Source: Auanema rhodensis (lineage: Eukaryota > Nematoda > Chromadorea > Rhabditida > Rhabditidae). From it: a stretch of DNA of 64,000 nucleotides. Both the position numbers and the translations under genes were made by a program. Numbering within the stretch: the first letter of the stretch is position 1; each line of letters opens with the position of its first letter. Location: positions 186,001 through 250,000 of the forward strand of contig OZ059896.1 in the NCBI GenBank assembly GCA_964057225.1, given 5' to 3'. Of the stretch, positions 1 through 9,783 are shown one piece after another. The notes beneath the pieces were generated by a model. The model saw nothing but the letters and a program-made list of their open reading frames with translations. It was not told the DNA's origin and made no database searches.

Positions 1-65
1 AAAATTTGTTTTTAGACTAATATGGACATGGGGAATCTAATTTTGAAAACCGCATCTCTTTATCT

Positions 66-75
66 TTCACGTGAA
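66..75. other. TTCACGTGAA palindrome, first CACGTG of each monomer
   Basis: This is a perfect 10-bp palindrome containing CACGTG, the core of the E-box/G-box recognised by many bHLH and bZIP proteins. It recurs in almost every full monomer. It is lost in the C68T subfamily (for example the monomers at 3524, 3876, 4052, 9784, 12247, 14206 and 14382), in the monomer at 2641 and at 30739 (CGCGTG). Protein binding is not shown by sequence alone, since any six-base word in a satellite is repeated hundreds of times. Confidence 0.8.
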
Positions 76-91
76 GCGAGTTACATACCAA

Positions 92-108
92 GTGCACATC
101 ACGTGTAC
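92..108. other. GTGCAC and CACGTG overlapping dyads
   Basis: GTGCACATCACGTGTAC contains the 6-bp palindrome GTGCAC (92-97) and the second CACGTG (100-105). The outer six bases can also pair with each other (92-97 with 103-108, one G.T wobble, 5-base loop), so two foldings compete. Position 93 is a marker: T in most copies, A (GAGCAC) or G (GGGCAC) in particular subfamilies between about 12 and 38.7 kb, which breaks the GTGCAC palindrome. A C-to-G change at about 59872 (CAGGTG) breaks the CACGTG in one monomer. Confidence 0.75.
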
Positions 109-109
109 A

Positions 110-129
110 TTTAATTAGCATAAATTAAA
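110..129. other. AT-rich inverted repeat with 7- or 8-bp arms
   Basis: TTTAATT (110-116) is the reverse complement of AATTAAA (123-129), with six bases between. In about 52 monomers A122 is T. This extends the arms to 8 bp with a 4-base GCAT centre and creates a TTAATTAA word. Six of those T122 monomers, at 27927, 30212, 33201, 34256, 36717 and 37420, also lose one A after the right arm. Such dyads could extrude as hairpins under torsional stress; that is inference. Confidence 0.75.
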
Positions 130-130
130 G

Positions 131-140
131 TTCACGTAAA
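131..140. other. TTCACGTAAA, third CACGT motif
   Basis: This repeats the left part of the 66-75 palindrome (TTCACGT) but ends AAA, so it is not a full CACGTG. The three CACGT words start at 68, 100 and 133, that is 32 and 33 bp apart, close to three helical turns. Rare changes are GGAAAT at 36500, 49523 and 57091 and TTAATT at 45651 and 46355. Confidence 0.65.
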
Positions 141-149
141 TTTCAAAGT

Positions 150-162
150 CATGGTTACCATG
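150..162. other. CATGGTTACCATG dyad
   Basis: Six-base arms CATGGT and ACCATG flank a single central base, giving a near-perfect 13-bp dyad in nearly every monomer. GGTT (153-156) can alternatively pair with AACC (163-166) when the variable junction is AACC, but not when it is AAGC or CACC. A T-to-C change at the centre (GGTCACC) marks five monomers between 52.5 and 62.8 kb and leaves the arms intact. Arm changes are rare: ACAATG in five places (17.4-38.5 kb), ACCATTC in the 42.5-44.8 kb group and CATGATT near 63269. Confidence 0.75.
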
Positions 163-172
163 AACCAATATC

Positions 173-189
173 AATAAAAATTTGTTTTT
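173..189 (+). other. AATAAA followed by T-rich tract at monomer boundary
   Basis: AATAAAAATTTGTTTTT spans the monomer junction. On the plus strand it resembles a poly(A) hexamer followed a few bases later by a U-rich element, and it recurs about every 176 bp. A few monomers lose the hexamer (CAATGAAAA at 4932, 10664, 15086, 32849, 45691 and others; CAATAGAAA at 6164 and 7748). A minus-strand hexamer (TTTATT on the plus strand) appears only near 2699-2704. The A/T run could equally be a bendable or nucleosome-positioning tract. Confidence 0.5.
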
Positions 190-352
190 AGACTAATATG
201 GACATGGGGAATCTAATTTTGAAAACCGCATCTCTTTATCTTTCACGTGAAGCGAGTTACATACCAAGTGCACATCACGTGTACATTTAATTAGCATAAA
301 TTAAAGTTCACGTAAATTTCAAAGTCATGGTTACCATGAACCAATATCAATA

Positions 353-1232
353 AAAATTTGTTTTTAGACTAATATGGACATGGGGAATCTAATTTTGAAA
401 ACCGCATCTCTTTATCTTTCACGTGAAGCGAGTTACATACCAAGTGCACATCACGTGTACATTTAATTAGCATAAATTAAAGTTCACGTAAATTTCAAAG
501 TCATGGTTACCATGCACCAATATCAATAAAAATTTGTTTTTAGACTAATATGGACATGGGGAATCTAATTTTGAAAACCGCATCTCTTCATCTTTCACGT
601 GAAGCGAGTTACATACCAAGTGCACATCACGTGTACATTTAATTAGCATAAATTAAAGTTCACGTAAATTTCAAAGTCATGGTTACCATGCACCAATATC
701 AATAAAAATTTGTTTTTAGACTAATATGGACATGGGGAATCTAATTTTGAAAACCGCATCTCTTTATCTTTCACGTGAAGCGAGTTACATACCAAGTGCA
801 CATCACGTGTACATTTAATTAGCATAAATTAAAGTTCACGTAAATTTCAAAGTCATGGTTACCATGAACCAATATCAATAAAAATTTGTTTTTAGACTAA
901 TATGGACATGGGGAATCTAATTTTGAAAACCGCATCTCTTTATCTTTCACGTGAAGCGAGTTACATACCAAGTGCACATCACGTGTACATTTAATTAGCA
1001 TAAATTAAAGTTCACGTAAATTTCAAAGTCATGGTTACCATGCACTAATATCAATAAAAATTTGTTTTTAAACTAATATGGACATGGGGAATCTAATTTT
1101 GAAAACCGCATCTCTTTATCTTTCACGTGAAGCGAGTTACATACCAAGTGCACATCACGTGTACATTTAATTAGCATAAATTAAAGTTCACGTAAATTTC
1201 AAAGTCATGGTTACCATGCACCAATATCAATA
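353..1232 (+). repeat. 5-monomer higher-order repeat, copy 1 (880 bp)
   Basis: Five consecutive monomers carry an ordered set of markers: ending CACC; T61C with CACC; AACC; CACT; then G15A with CACC. The next 880 bases repeat the same order and I see no difference between the two copies. This is the shortest clear multi-monomer period near the left edge. The two monomers before it (1-352, both ending AACC) do not fit the pattern. Confidence 0.85.
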
Positions 1233-2112
1233 AAAATTTGTTTTTAGACTAATATGGACATGGGGAATCTAATTTTGAAAACCGCATCTCTTTATCTTTC
1301 ACGTGAAGCGAGTTACATACCAAGTGCACATCACGTGTACATTTAATTAGCATAAATTAAAGTTCACGTAAATTTCAAAGTCATGGTTACCATGCACCAA
1401 TATCAATAAAAATTTGTTTTTAGACTAATATGGACATGGGGAATCTAATTTTGAAAACCGCATCTCTTCATCTTTCACGTGAAGCGAGTTACATACCAAG
1501 TGCACATCACGTGTACATTTAATTAGCATAAATTAAAGTTCACGTAAATTTCAAAGTCATGGTTACCATGCACCAATATCAATAAAAATTTGTTTTTAGA
1601 CTAATATGGACATGGGGAATCTAATTTTGAAAACCGCATCTCTTTATCTTTCACGTGAAGCGAGTTACATACCAAGTGCACATCACGTGTACATTTAATT
1701 AGCATAAATTAAAGTTCACGTAAATTTCAAAGTCATGGTTACCATGAACCAATATCAATAAAAATTTGTTTTTAGACTAATATGGACATGGGGAATCTAA
1801 TTTTGAAAACCGCATCTCTTTATCTTTCACGTGAAGCGAGTTACATACCAAGTGCACATCACGTGTACATTTAATTAGCATAAATTAAAGTTCACGTAAA
1901 TTTCAAAGTCATGGTTACCATGCACTAATATCAATAAAAATTTGTTTTTAAACTAATATGGACATGGGGAATCTAATTTTGAAAACCGCATCTCTTTATC
2001 TTTCACGTGAAGCGAGTTACATACCAAGTGCACATCACGTGTACATTTAATTAGCATAAATTAAAGTTCACGTAAATTTCAAAGTCATGGTTACCATGCA
2101 CCAATATCAATA
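1233..2112 (+). repeat. 5-monomer higher-order repeat, copy 2
   Basis: Repeats 353-1232 monomer for monomer: CACC, T61C/CACC, AACC, CACT, G15A/CACC. The identity by eye implies a recent tandem duplication. Confidence 0.85.
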
Positions 2113-2992
2113 AAAATTTGTTTTTAGACTAATATGGACATGGGGAATCTAATTTTGAAAACCGCATCTCTTTATCTTTCACGTGAAGCGAGTTACATAC
2201 CAAGTGCACATCACGTGTACATTTAATTAGCATAAATTAAAGTTCACGTAAATTTCAAAGTCATGGTTACCATGCACCAATATCAATAAAAATTTGTTTT
2301 TAGACTAATATGGACATGGGGAATCTAATTTTGAAAACCGCATCTCTTTATCTTTCACGTGAAGCGAGTTACATACCAAGTGCACATCACGTGTACATTT
2401 AATTAGCATAAATTAAAGTTCACGTAAATTTCAAAGTCATGGTTACCATGCACCAATATCAATAAAAATTTGTTTTTAGACTAATATGGACAAGTGGAAT
2501 CTAATTTTGAAAACCGCATCTCTTTATCTTTCACGTGAAGCGAGTTACATACCAAGTGCACATCACGTGTACATTTAATTAGCATAAATTAAAGTTCACG
2601 TAAATTTCAAAGTCATGGTTACCATGCACCAATATCAATAAAAATTTGTTTTTAGACTAATATGGACAAGGGGAATCTAATTTTGAAAACCGCATCTCTT
2701 TATTTTTCATGTGAAGCGAGTTACATACCAAGTGCACATCACGTGTACATTTAATTAGCATAAATTAAAGTTCACGTAAATTTCAAAGTCATGGTTACCA
2801 TGCACTAATATCAATAAAAATTTGTTTTTAAACTAATATGGACATGGGGAATCTAATTTTGAAAACCGCATCTCTTTATCTTTCACGTGAAGCGAGTTAC
2901 ATACCAAGTGCACATCACGTGTACATTTAATTAGCATAAATTAAAGTTCACGTAAATTTCAAAGTCATGGTTACCATGCACCAATATCAATA
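2113..2992 (+). repeat. 5-monomer higher-order repeat, diverged copy 3
   Basis: Keeps the CACT-ending monomer followed by the G15A monomer in fourth and fifth place, but the second monomer lacks T61C and the third ends CACC instead of AACC. The third and fourth have unusual CAAGTGG and CAAGGGG in place of CATGGGG, and the fourth (2641) also has a changed first CACGTG (CATGTG). It is an older copy, or one partly rewritten by exchange with other monomers. Confidence 0.7.
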
Positions 2993-3523
2993 AAAATTTG
3001 TTTTTAGACTAATATGGACATGGGGAATCTAATTTTGAAAACCGCATCTCTTTATCTTTCACGTGAAGCGAGTTACATACCAAGTGCACATCACGTGTAC
3101 ATTTAATTAGCATAAATTAAAGTTCACGTAAATTTCAAAGTCATGGTTACCATGAACCAATATCAATAAAAATTTGTTTTTAGACTAATATGGACATGGG
3201 GAATCTAATTTTGAAAACCGCATCTCTTTATCTTTCACGTGAAGCGAGTTACATACCAAGTGCACATCACGTGTACATTTAATTAGCATAAATTAAAGTT
3301 CACGTAAATTTCAAAGTCATGGTTACCATGCACCAATATCAATAAAAATTTGTTTTTAGACTAATATGGACATGGGGAATCTAATTTTGAAAACCGCATC
3401 TCTTTATCTTTCACGTGAAGCGAGTTACATACCAAGTGCACATCACGTGTACATTTAATTAGCATAAATTAAAGTTCACGTAAATTTCAAAGTCATGGTT
3501 ACCATGCTGAACCAATATCAATA
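2993..3523 (+). repeat. Three monomers, the last with a 3-bp insertion
   Basis: The monomers at 2993, 3169 and 3345 end AACC, CACC and CTGAACC. The extra three bases (about 3507-3509) are the only net insertion of this size that I found in the window, and they shift the phase of all later monomers by +3. They fall exactly at the variable 163-166 junction. Confidence 0.75.
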
Positions 3524-4051
3524 AAAATTTGTTTTTAGACTAATATGGACATGGGGAATCTAATTCTGAAAACCGCATCTCTTCATCTTTTACGTGAAGC
3601 GAGTTACATACCAAGTGCACATCACGTGTACATTTAATTAGCATAAATTAAAGTTCACGTAAATTTCAAAGTCATGGTTACCATGCACCAATATCAATAA
3701 AAATTTGTTTTTAGACTAATATGGACATGGGGAATCTAATTTTGAAAACCGCATCTCTTCATCTTTCACGTGAAGCGAGTTACATACCAAGTGCACATCA
3801 CGTGTACATTTAATTAGCATAAATTAAAGTTCACGTAAATTTCAAAGTCATGGTTACCATGAACCAATATCAATAAAAATTTGTTTTTAGACTAATATGG
3901 ACATGGGGAATCTAATTCTGATAACCGCATCTCTTCATCTTTTACGTGAAGCGAGTTACATACCAAGTGCACATCACGTGTACATTTAATTAGCATAAAT
4001 TAAAATTCACGTAAATTTCAAAGTCATGGTTACCATGAACCAATATCAATA
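3524..4051 (+). repeat. T43C/T61C/C68T monomer subfamily
   Basis: The monomers at 3524 and 3876 share three changes (AATTCTG, CTTCATC, TTTTACG); the one between (3700) has only T61C. The 3876 copy has two more private changes (GATAACC and AAAATTCAC). The same triple change recurs at 4052, 9784, 14206 and 14382. The pair 3700-4051 corresponds to 14030-14381, so this is a distinct lineage that was copied together with the block that follows. Confidence 0.75.
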
Positions 4052-5987
4052 AAAATTTGTTTTTAAACTAATATGGACATGGGGAATCTAATTCTGAAAA
4101 CCGCATCTCTTCATCTTTTACGTGAAGCGAGTTACATACCAAGTGCACATCACGTGTACATTTAATTAGCATAAATTAAAGTTCACGTAAATTTCAAAGT
4201 CATGGTTACCATGCACCAATATCAATAAAAATTTGTTTTTAGACTAATATGGACATGGGGAATCTAATTTTGAAAACCGCATCTCTTTATCTTTCACGTG
4301 AAGCGAGTTACATACCAAGTGCACATCACGTGTACATTTAATTAGCATAAATTAAAGTTCACGTAAATTTCAAAGTCATGGTTACCATGCACCAATATCA
4401 ATAAAAATTTGTTTTTAGACTAATATGGACATGGGGAATCTAATTTTGAAAACCGCATCTCTTCATCTTTCACGTGAAGCGAGTTACATACCAAGTGCAC
4501 ATCACGTGTACATTTAATTAGCATAAATTAAAGTTCACGTAAATTTCAAAGTCATGGTTACCATGCACCAATATCAATAAAAATTTGTTTTTAGACTAAT
4601 ATGGACATGGGGAATCTAATTTTGAAAACCGCATATCTTTATCTTTCACGTGAAGCGAGTTACATACCAAGTGCACATCACGTGTACATTTAATTAGCAT
4701 AAATTAAAGTTCACGTAAATTTCAAAGTCATGGTTACCATGAACCAATATCAATAAAAATTTGTTTTTAGACTAATATGGACATGGGGAATCTAATTTTG
4801 AAAACCGCATCTCTTTATCTTTCACGTGAAGCGAGTTACATACCAAGTGCACATCACGTGTACATTTAATTAGCATAAATTAAAGTTCACGTAAATTTCA
4901 AAGTCATGGTTACCATGAACCAATATCAATGAAAATTTGTTTTTAGACTAATATGGACATGGGGAATCTAATTTTGAAAACCGCATTTCTTTATCTTTCA
5001 CGTGAAGCGAGTTACATACCAAGTGCACATCACGTGTACATTTAATTAGCATAAATTAAAGTTCACGTAAAATTCAAAGTCATGGTTACCATGAACCAAT
5101 ATCAATAAAAATTTGTTTTTAGACTAATATGGACATGGGGAATCTAATTTTGAAAACCGCATCTCTTTATCTTTCACGTGAAGCGAGTTACATACCAAGT
5201 GCACATCACGTGTACATTTAATTAGCATAAATTAAAGTTCACGTAAATTTCAAAGTCATGGTTACCATGAAGCAATATCAATAAAAATTTGTATTTAGAC
5301 TAATATGGACATGGGGAATCTAATTTTGAAAACCGCATCTCTTTATCTTTCACGTGAAGCGAGTTACATACCAAGTGCACATCACGTGTACATTTAATTA
5401 GCATAAATTAAAGTTCACGTAAAATTCAAAGTCATGGTTACCATGAACCAATATCAATAAAAATTTGTTTTTAGACTAATATGGACATGGGGAATCTAAT
5501 TTTGAAAACCGCATCTCTTTATCTTTCACGTGAAGCGAGTTACATACCAAGTGCACATCACGTGTACATTTAATTAGCATAAATTAAAGTTCACGTAAAT
5601 TTCAAAGTCATGGTTACCATGAAGCAATATCAATAAAAATTTGTTTTTAGACTAATATGGACATGGGGAATCTAATTTTGAAAACCGCATCTCTTTATCT
5701 TTCACGTGAAGCGAGTTACATACCAAGTGCACATCACGTGTACATTTAATTAGCATAAATTAAAGTTCACGTAAAATTCAAAGTCATGGTTACCATGAAC
5801 CAATATCAATAAAAATTTGTTTTTAGACTAATATGGACATGGGGAATCTAATTTTGAAAACCGCATCTCTTTATCTTTCACGTGAAGCGAGTTACATACC
5901 AAGTGCACATCACGTGTACATTTAATTAGCATAAATTAAAGTTCACGTAAATTTCAAAGTCATGGTTACCATGAAGCAATATCAATA
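4052..5987 (+). repeat. 11-monomer block, copy 1 (1936 bp)
   Basis: Marker order: G15A+T43C+T61C+C68T; plain/CACC; T61C/CACC; CATATCT; plain with GAAAA junction; CATTTCT+T141A; AAGC; T10A+T141A; AAGC; T141A; AAGC. The same order is at 9784-11719, and with one monomer missing at 14382-16141. Its right half is dimeric, with T141A/AACC monomers alternating with AAGC monomers (352-bp period). Confidence 0.85.
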
Positions 5988-7571
5988 AAAATTTGTTTTT
6001 AGACTAATATGGACATGGGGAATCTAATTTTGAAAACCGCATTTCTTTATCTTTCACGTGAAGCGAGTTACATACCAAGTGCACATCACGTGTACATTTA
6101 ATTAGCATAAATTAAAGTTCACGTAAAATTCAAAGTCATGGTTACCATGAACCAATATCAATAGAAATTTGTTTTTAGACTAATATGGACATGGGGAATC
6201 TAATTTTGAAAACCGCATCTCTTTATCTTTCACGTGAAGCGAGTTACATACCAAGTGCACATCACGTGTACATTTAATTAGCATAAATTAAAGTTCACGT
6301 AAATTTCAAAGTCATGGTTACCATGAAGCAATATCAATAAAAATTTGTATTTAGACTAATATGGACATGGGGAATCTAATTTTGAAAACCGCATCTCTTT
6401 ATCTTTCACGTGAAGCGAGTTACATACCAAGTGCACATCACGTGTACATTTAATTAGCAAAAATTAAAGTTCACGTAAAATTCAAAGTCATGGTTACCAT
6501 GAACCAATATCAATAAAAATTTGTTTTTAGACTAATATGGACATGGGGAATCTAATTTTGAAAACCGCATCTCTTTATCTTTCACGTGAAGCGAGTTACA
6601 TACCAAGTGCACATCACGTGTACATTTAATTAGCATAAATTAAAGTTCACGTAAATTTCAAAGTCATGGTTACCATGAAGCAATATCAATAAAAATTTGT
6701 TTTTAGACTAATATGGACATGGGGAATCTAATTTTGAAAACCGCATCTCTTTATCTTTCACGTGAAGCGAGTTACATACCAAGTGCACATCACGTGTACA
6801 TTTAATTAGCATAAATTAAAGTTCACGTAAATTTCAAAGTCATGGTTACCATGAAGCAATATCAATAAAAATTTGTTTTTAGACTAATATGGACATGAGG
6901 AATCTAATTTTGAAAACCGCATCTCTTTATCTTTCACGTGAAGCGAGTTACATACCAAGTGCACATCACGTGTACATTTAATTAGCATTAATTAAAGTTC
7001 ACGTAAATTTCAAAGTCATGGTTACCATGCACCAATATCAATAAAAATTTGTTTTTAGACTAATATGGACATGGGGAATCTAATTTTGAAAACCGCATCT
7101 CTTTATCTTTCACGTGAAGCGAGTTACATACCAAGTGCACATCACGTGTACATTTAATTAGCATAAATTAAAGTTCACGTAAATTTCAAAGTCATGGTTA
7201 CCATGAAGCAATATCAATAAAAATTTGTTTTTAGACTAATATGGACATGGGGAATCTAATTTTGAAAACCGCATCTCTTTATCTTTCACGTGAAGCGAGT
7301 TACATACCAAGTGCACATCACGTGTACATTTAATTAGCATAAATTAAAGTTCACGTAAATTTCAAAGTCATGGTTACCATGAACCAATATCAATAAAAAT
7401 TTGTTTTTAGACTAATATGGACATGGGGAATCTAATTTTGAAAACCGCATCTCTTTATCTTTCACGTGAAGCGAGTTACATACCAAGTGCACATCACGTG
7501 TACATTTAATTAGCATAAATTAAAGTTCACGTAAATTTCAAAGTCATGGTTACCATGAAGCAATATCAATA
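5988..7571 (+). repeat. 9-monomer higher-order repeat, copy 1 (1584 bp)
   Basis: Marker order: CATTTCT+T141A with CAATAGAAA junction; AAGC; T10A+GCAAAAATT+T141A; AAGC; AAGC; CATGAGG+A122T/CACC; AAGC; AACC; AAGC. All rare markers recur 1584 bp downstream. The monomer at 6868 is the first with A122T in the window. Confidence 0.9.
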
Positions 7572-9155
7572 AAAATTTGTTTTTAGACTAATATGGACAT
7601 GGGGAATCTAATTTTGAAAACCGCATTTCTTTATCTTTCACGTGAAGCGAGTTACATACCAAGTGCACATCACGTGTACATTTAATTAGCATAAATTAAA
7701 GTTCACGTAAAATTCAAAGTCATGGTTACCATGAACCAATATCAATAGAAATTTGTTTTTAGACTAATATGGACATGGGGAATCTAATTTTGAAAACCGC
7801 ATCTCTTTATCTTTCACGTGAAGCGAGTTACATACCAAGTGCACATCACGTGTACATTTAATTAGCATAAATTAAAGTTCACGTAAATTTCAAAGTCATG
7901 GTTACCATGAAGCAATATCAATAAAAATTTGTATTTAGACTAATATGGACATGGGGAATCTAATTTTGAAAACCGCATCTCTTTATCTTTCACGTGAAGC
8001 GAGTTACATACCAAGTGCACATCACGTGTACATTTAATTAGCAAAAATTAAAGTTCACGTAAAATTCAAAGTCATGGTTACCATGAACCAATATCAATAA
8101 AAATTTGTTTTTAGACTAATATGGACATGGGGAATCTAATTTTGAAAACCGCATCTCTTTATCTTTCACGTGAAGCGAGTTACATACCAAGTGCACATCA
8201 CGTGTACATTTAATTAGCATAAATTAAAGTTCACGTAAATTTCAAAGTCATGGTTACCATGAAGCAATATCAATAAAAATTTGTTTTTAGACTAATATGG
8301 ACATGGGGAATCTAATTTTGAAAACCGCATCTCTTTATCTTTCACGTGAAGCGAGTTACATACCAAGTGCACATCACGTGTACATTTAATTAGCATAAAT
8401 TAAAGTTCACGTAAATTTCAAAGTCATGGTTACCATGAAGCAATATCAATAAAAATTTGTTTTTAGACTAATATGGACATGAGGAATCTAATTTTGAAAA
8501 CCGCATCTCTTTATCTTTCACGTGAAGCGAGTTACATACCAAGTGCACATCACGTGTACATTTAATTAGCATTAATTAAAGTTCACGTAAATTTCAAAGT
8601 CATGGTTACCATGCACCAATATCAATAAAAATTTGTTTTTAGACTAATATGGACATGGGGAATCTAATTTTGAAAACCGCATCTCTTTATCTTTCACGTG
8701 AAGCGAGTTACATACCAAGTGCACATCACGTGTACATTTAATTAGCATAAATTAAAGTTCACGTAAATTTCAAAGTCATGGTTACCATGAAGCAATATCA
8801 ATAAAAATTTGTTTTTAGACTAATATGGACATGGGGAATCTAATTTTGAAAACCGCATCTCTTTATCTTTCACGTGAAGCGAGTTACATACCAAGTGCAC
8901 ATCACGTGTACATTTAATTAGCATAAATTAAAGTTCACGTAAATTTCAAAGTCATGGTTACCATGAACCAATATCAATAAAAATTTGTTTTTAGACTAAT
9001 ATGGACATGGGGAATCTAATTTTGAAAACCGCATCTCTTTATCTTTCACGTGAAGCGAGTTACATACCAAGTGCACATCACGTGTACATTTAATTAGCAT
9101 AAATTAAAGTTCACGTAAATTTCAAAGTCATGGTTACCATGAAGCAATATCAATA
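7572..9155 (+). repeat. 9-monomer higher-order repeat, copy 2
   Basis: An apparently identical tandem copy of 5988-7571, including the rare CAATAGAAA, GCAAAAATT and CATGAGG changes. This dates it as one of the most recent events in the left part of the array. Confidence 0.9.
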
Positions 9156-9683
9156 AAAATTTGTTTTTAGACTAATATGGACATGGGGAATCTAATTTTG
9201 AAAACCGCATCTCTTTATCTTTCACGTGAAGCGAGTTACATACCAAGTGCACATCACGTGTACATTTAATTAGCATTAATTAAAGTTCACGTAAATTTCA
9301 AAGTCATGGTTACCATGAACCAATATCAATAAAAATTTGTTTTTAGACTAATATGGACATGGGGAATCTAATTTTGAAAACCGCATCTCTTTATCTTTCA
9401 CGTGAAGCGAGTTACATACCAAGTGCACATCACGTGTACATTTAATTAGCATAAATTAAAGTTCACGTAAATTTCAAAGTCATGGTTACCATGAAGCAAT
9501 ATCAATAAAAGTTTGTTTTTAGACTAATATGGACATGGGGAATCTAATTTTGAAAACCGCATCTCTTTATCTTTCACGTGAAGCGAGTTACATACCAAGT
9601 GCACATCACGTGTACATTTAATTAGCATTAATTAAAGTTCACGTAAATTTCAAAGTCATGGTTACCATGAACCAATATCAATA
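9156..9683 (+). repeat. A122T dimer segment before truncated monomer
   Basis: Three monomers: A122T/AACC, plain/AAGC with an AAAAGTTTG junction, then A122T/AACC. The same trio followed by a truncated monomer recurs at 13126-13653, so the two truncated-monomer sites share their left flank. Confidence 0.75.
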
Positions 9684-9783
9684 AAAATTTGTTTTTAGAC
9701 TAATATGGACATGGGGAATCTAATTTTGAAAACCGCGTTCACGTAAATTTCAAAGTCATGGTTACCATGAACCAATATCAATA
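9684..9783 (+). repeat. Truncated 100-bp monomer, copy 1
   Basis: Monomer positions 54-129 are missing, so AAAACCGC runs directly into GTTCACG at 9736/9737. Both CACGTG sites and the AT inverted repeat are lost; the third CACGT and the CATGGTTACCATG dyad remain. I see no useful microhomology at the junction. It ends AACC, while the other two truncated copies end CACC. Confidence 0.93.

Larger units (their letters stand above)
1..176 (+). repeat. Reference monomer used for numbering
   Basis: This first copy matches the majority sequence and sets the coordinates used in other entries. It holds 56 G or C in 176 bases, about 32% GC. In order: an A/T tract at 1-13; a moderately GC-richer part at 21-33; an AT stretch at 39-49; TTCACGTGAA at 66-75; GTGCAC overlapping CACGTG at 92-108; an AT inverted repeat at 110-129; TTCACGTAAA at 131-140; CATGGTTACCATG at 150-162; and a variable tetranucleotide at 163-166 (AACC here). 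Positions that vary most in the array are 10, 14, 15, 43, 61, 62, 68, 93, 122, 141 and 163-166. The phase is arbitrary, because a tandem repeat has no natural start. Confidence 0.95.

Noticed and set aside
39-60. CENP-B box (NTTCGNNNNANNCGGGN)
   Set aside because: The closest stretch, TTTTGAAAACCGCATC, lacks TTCG and CGGG. The two TTTCGAAAAC monomers (45515, 46219) gain TTCG but still lack the required A and CGGG.
38-147. Internal half-monomer duplication (TAATTTTGAAA at 38-48 versus TAAATTTCAAA at 137-147)
   Set aside because: Nine of eleven bases match but the similarity does not extend; this is weak in such AT-rich sequence.
1-176. Known centromere satellites: human alpha satellite (171 bp), Arabidopsis CEN178/180, Brassica CentBr (176 bp), rice CentO
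   Set aside because: The monomer length fits some of these, but I see no sequence similarity to the ones I know. For CentBr my memory of the sequence is not good enough for more than a tentative rejection; a BLASTN comparison would settle it.
98-190. Budding-yeast-like point centromere (ATCACGTG fits the CDEI consensus RTCACRTG, with TGTTTTT about 78 bp downstream recalling CDEIII)
   Set aside because: The essential CCG core of CDEIII is missing, the intervening DNA is far less AT-rich than CDEII, and hundreds of copies are incompatible with a point centromere. Short-motif coincidence is the simplest reading.
5988-9155. Assembly artefact explaining exact long duplications
   Set aside because: Not fully excluded, but exact or near-exact multi-monomer duplications of many lengths (703, 880, 1055, 1408, 1584, 2285, 7568 bp), each with its own private variants, are normal for homogenised satellites. 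Spanning long reads would decide.
9684-9783. Transposon insertion or excision scar at the short monomers
   Set aside because: The junction is a clean internal deletion with no added bases, target-site duplication or element remnant, and the other two copies are identical, so it is an inherited deletion.
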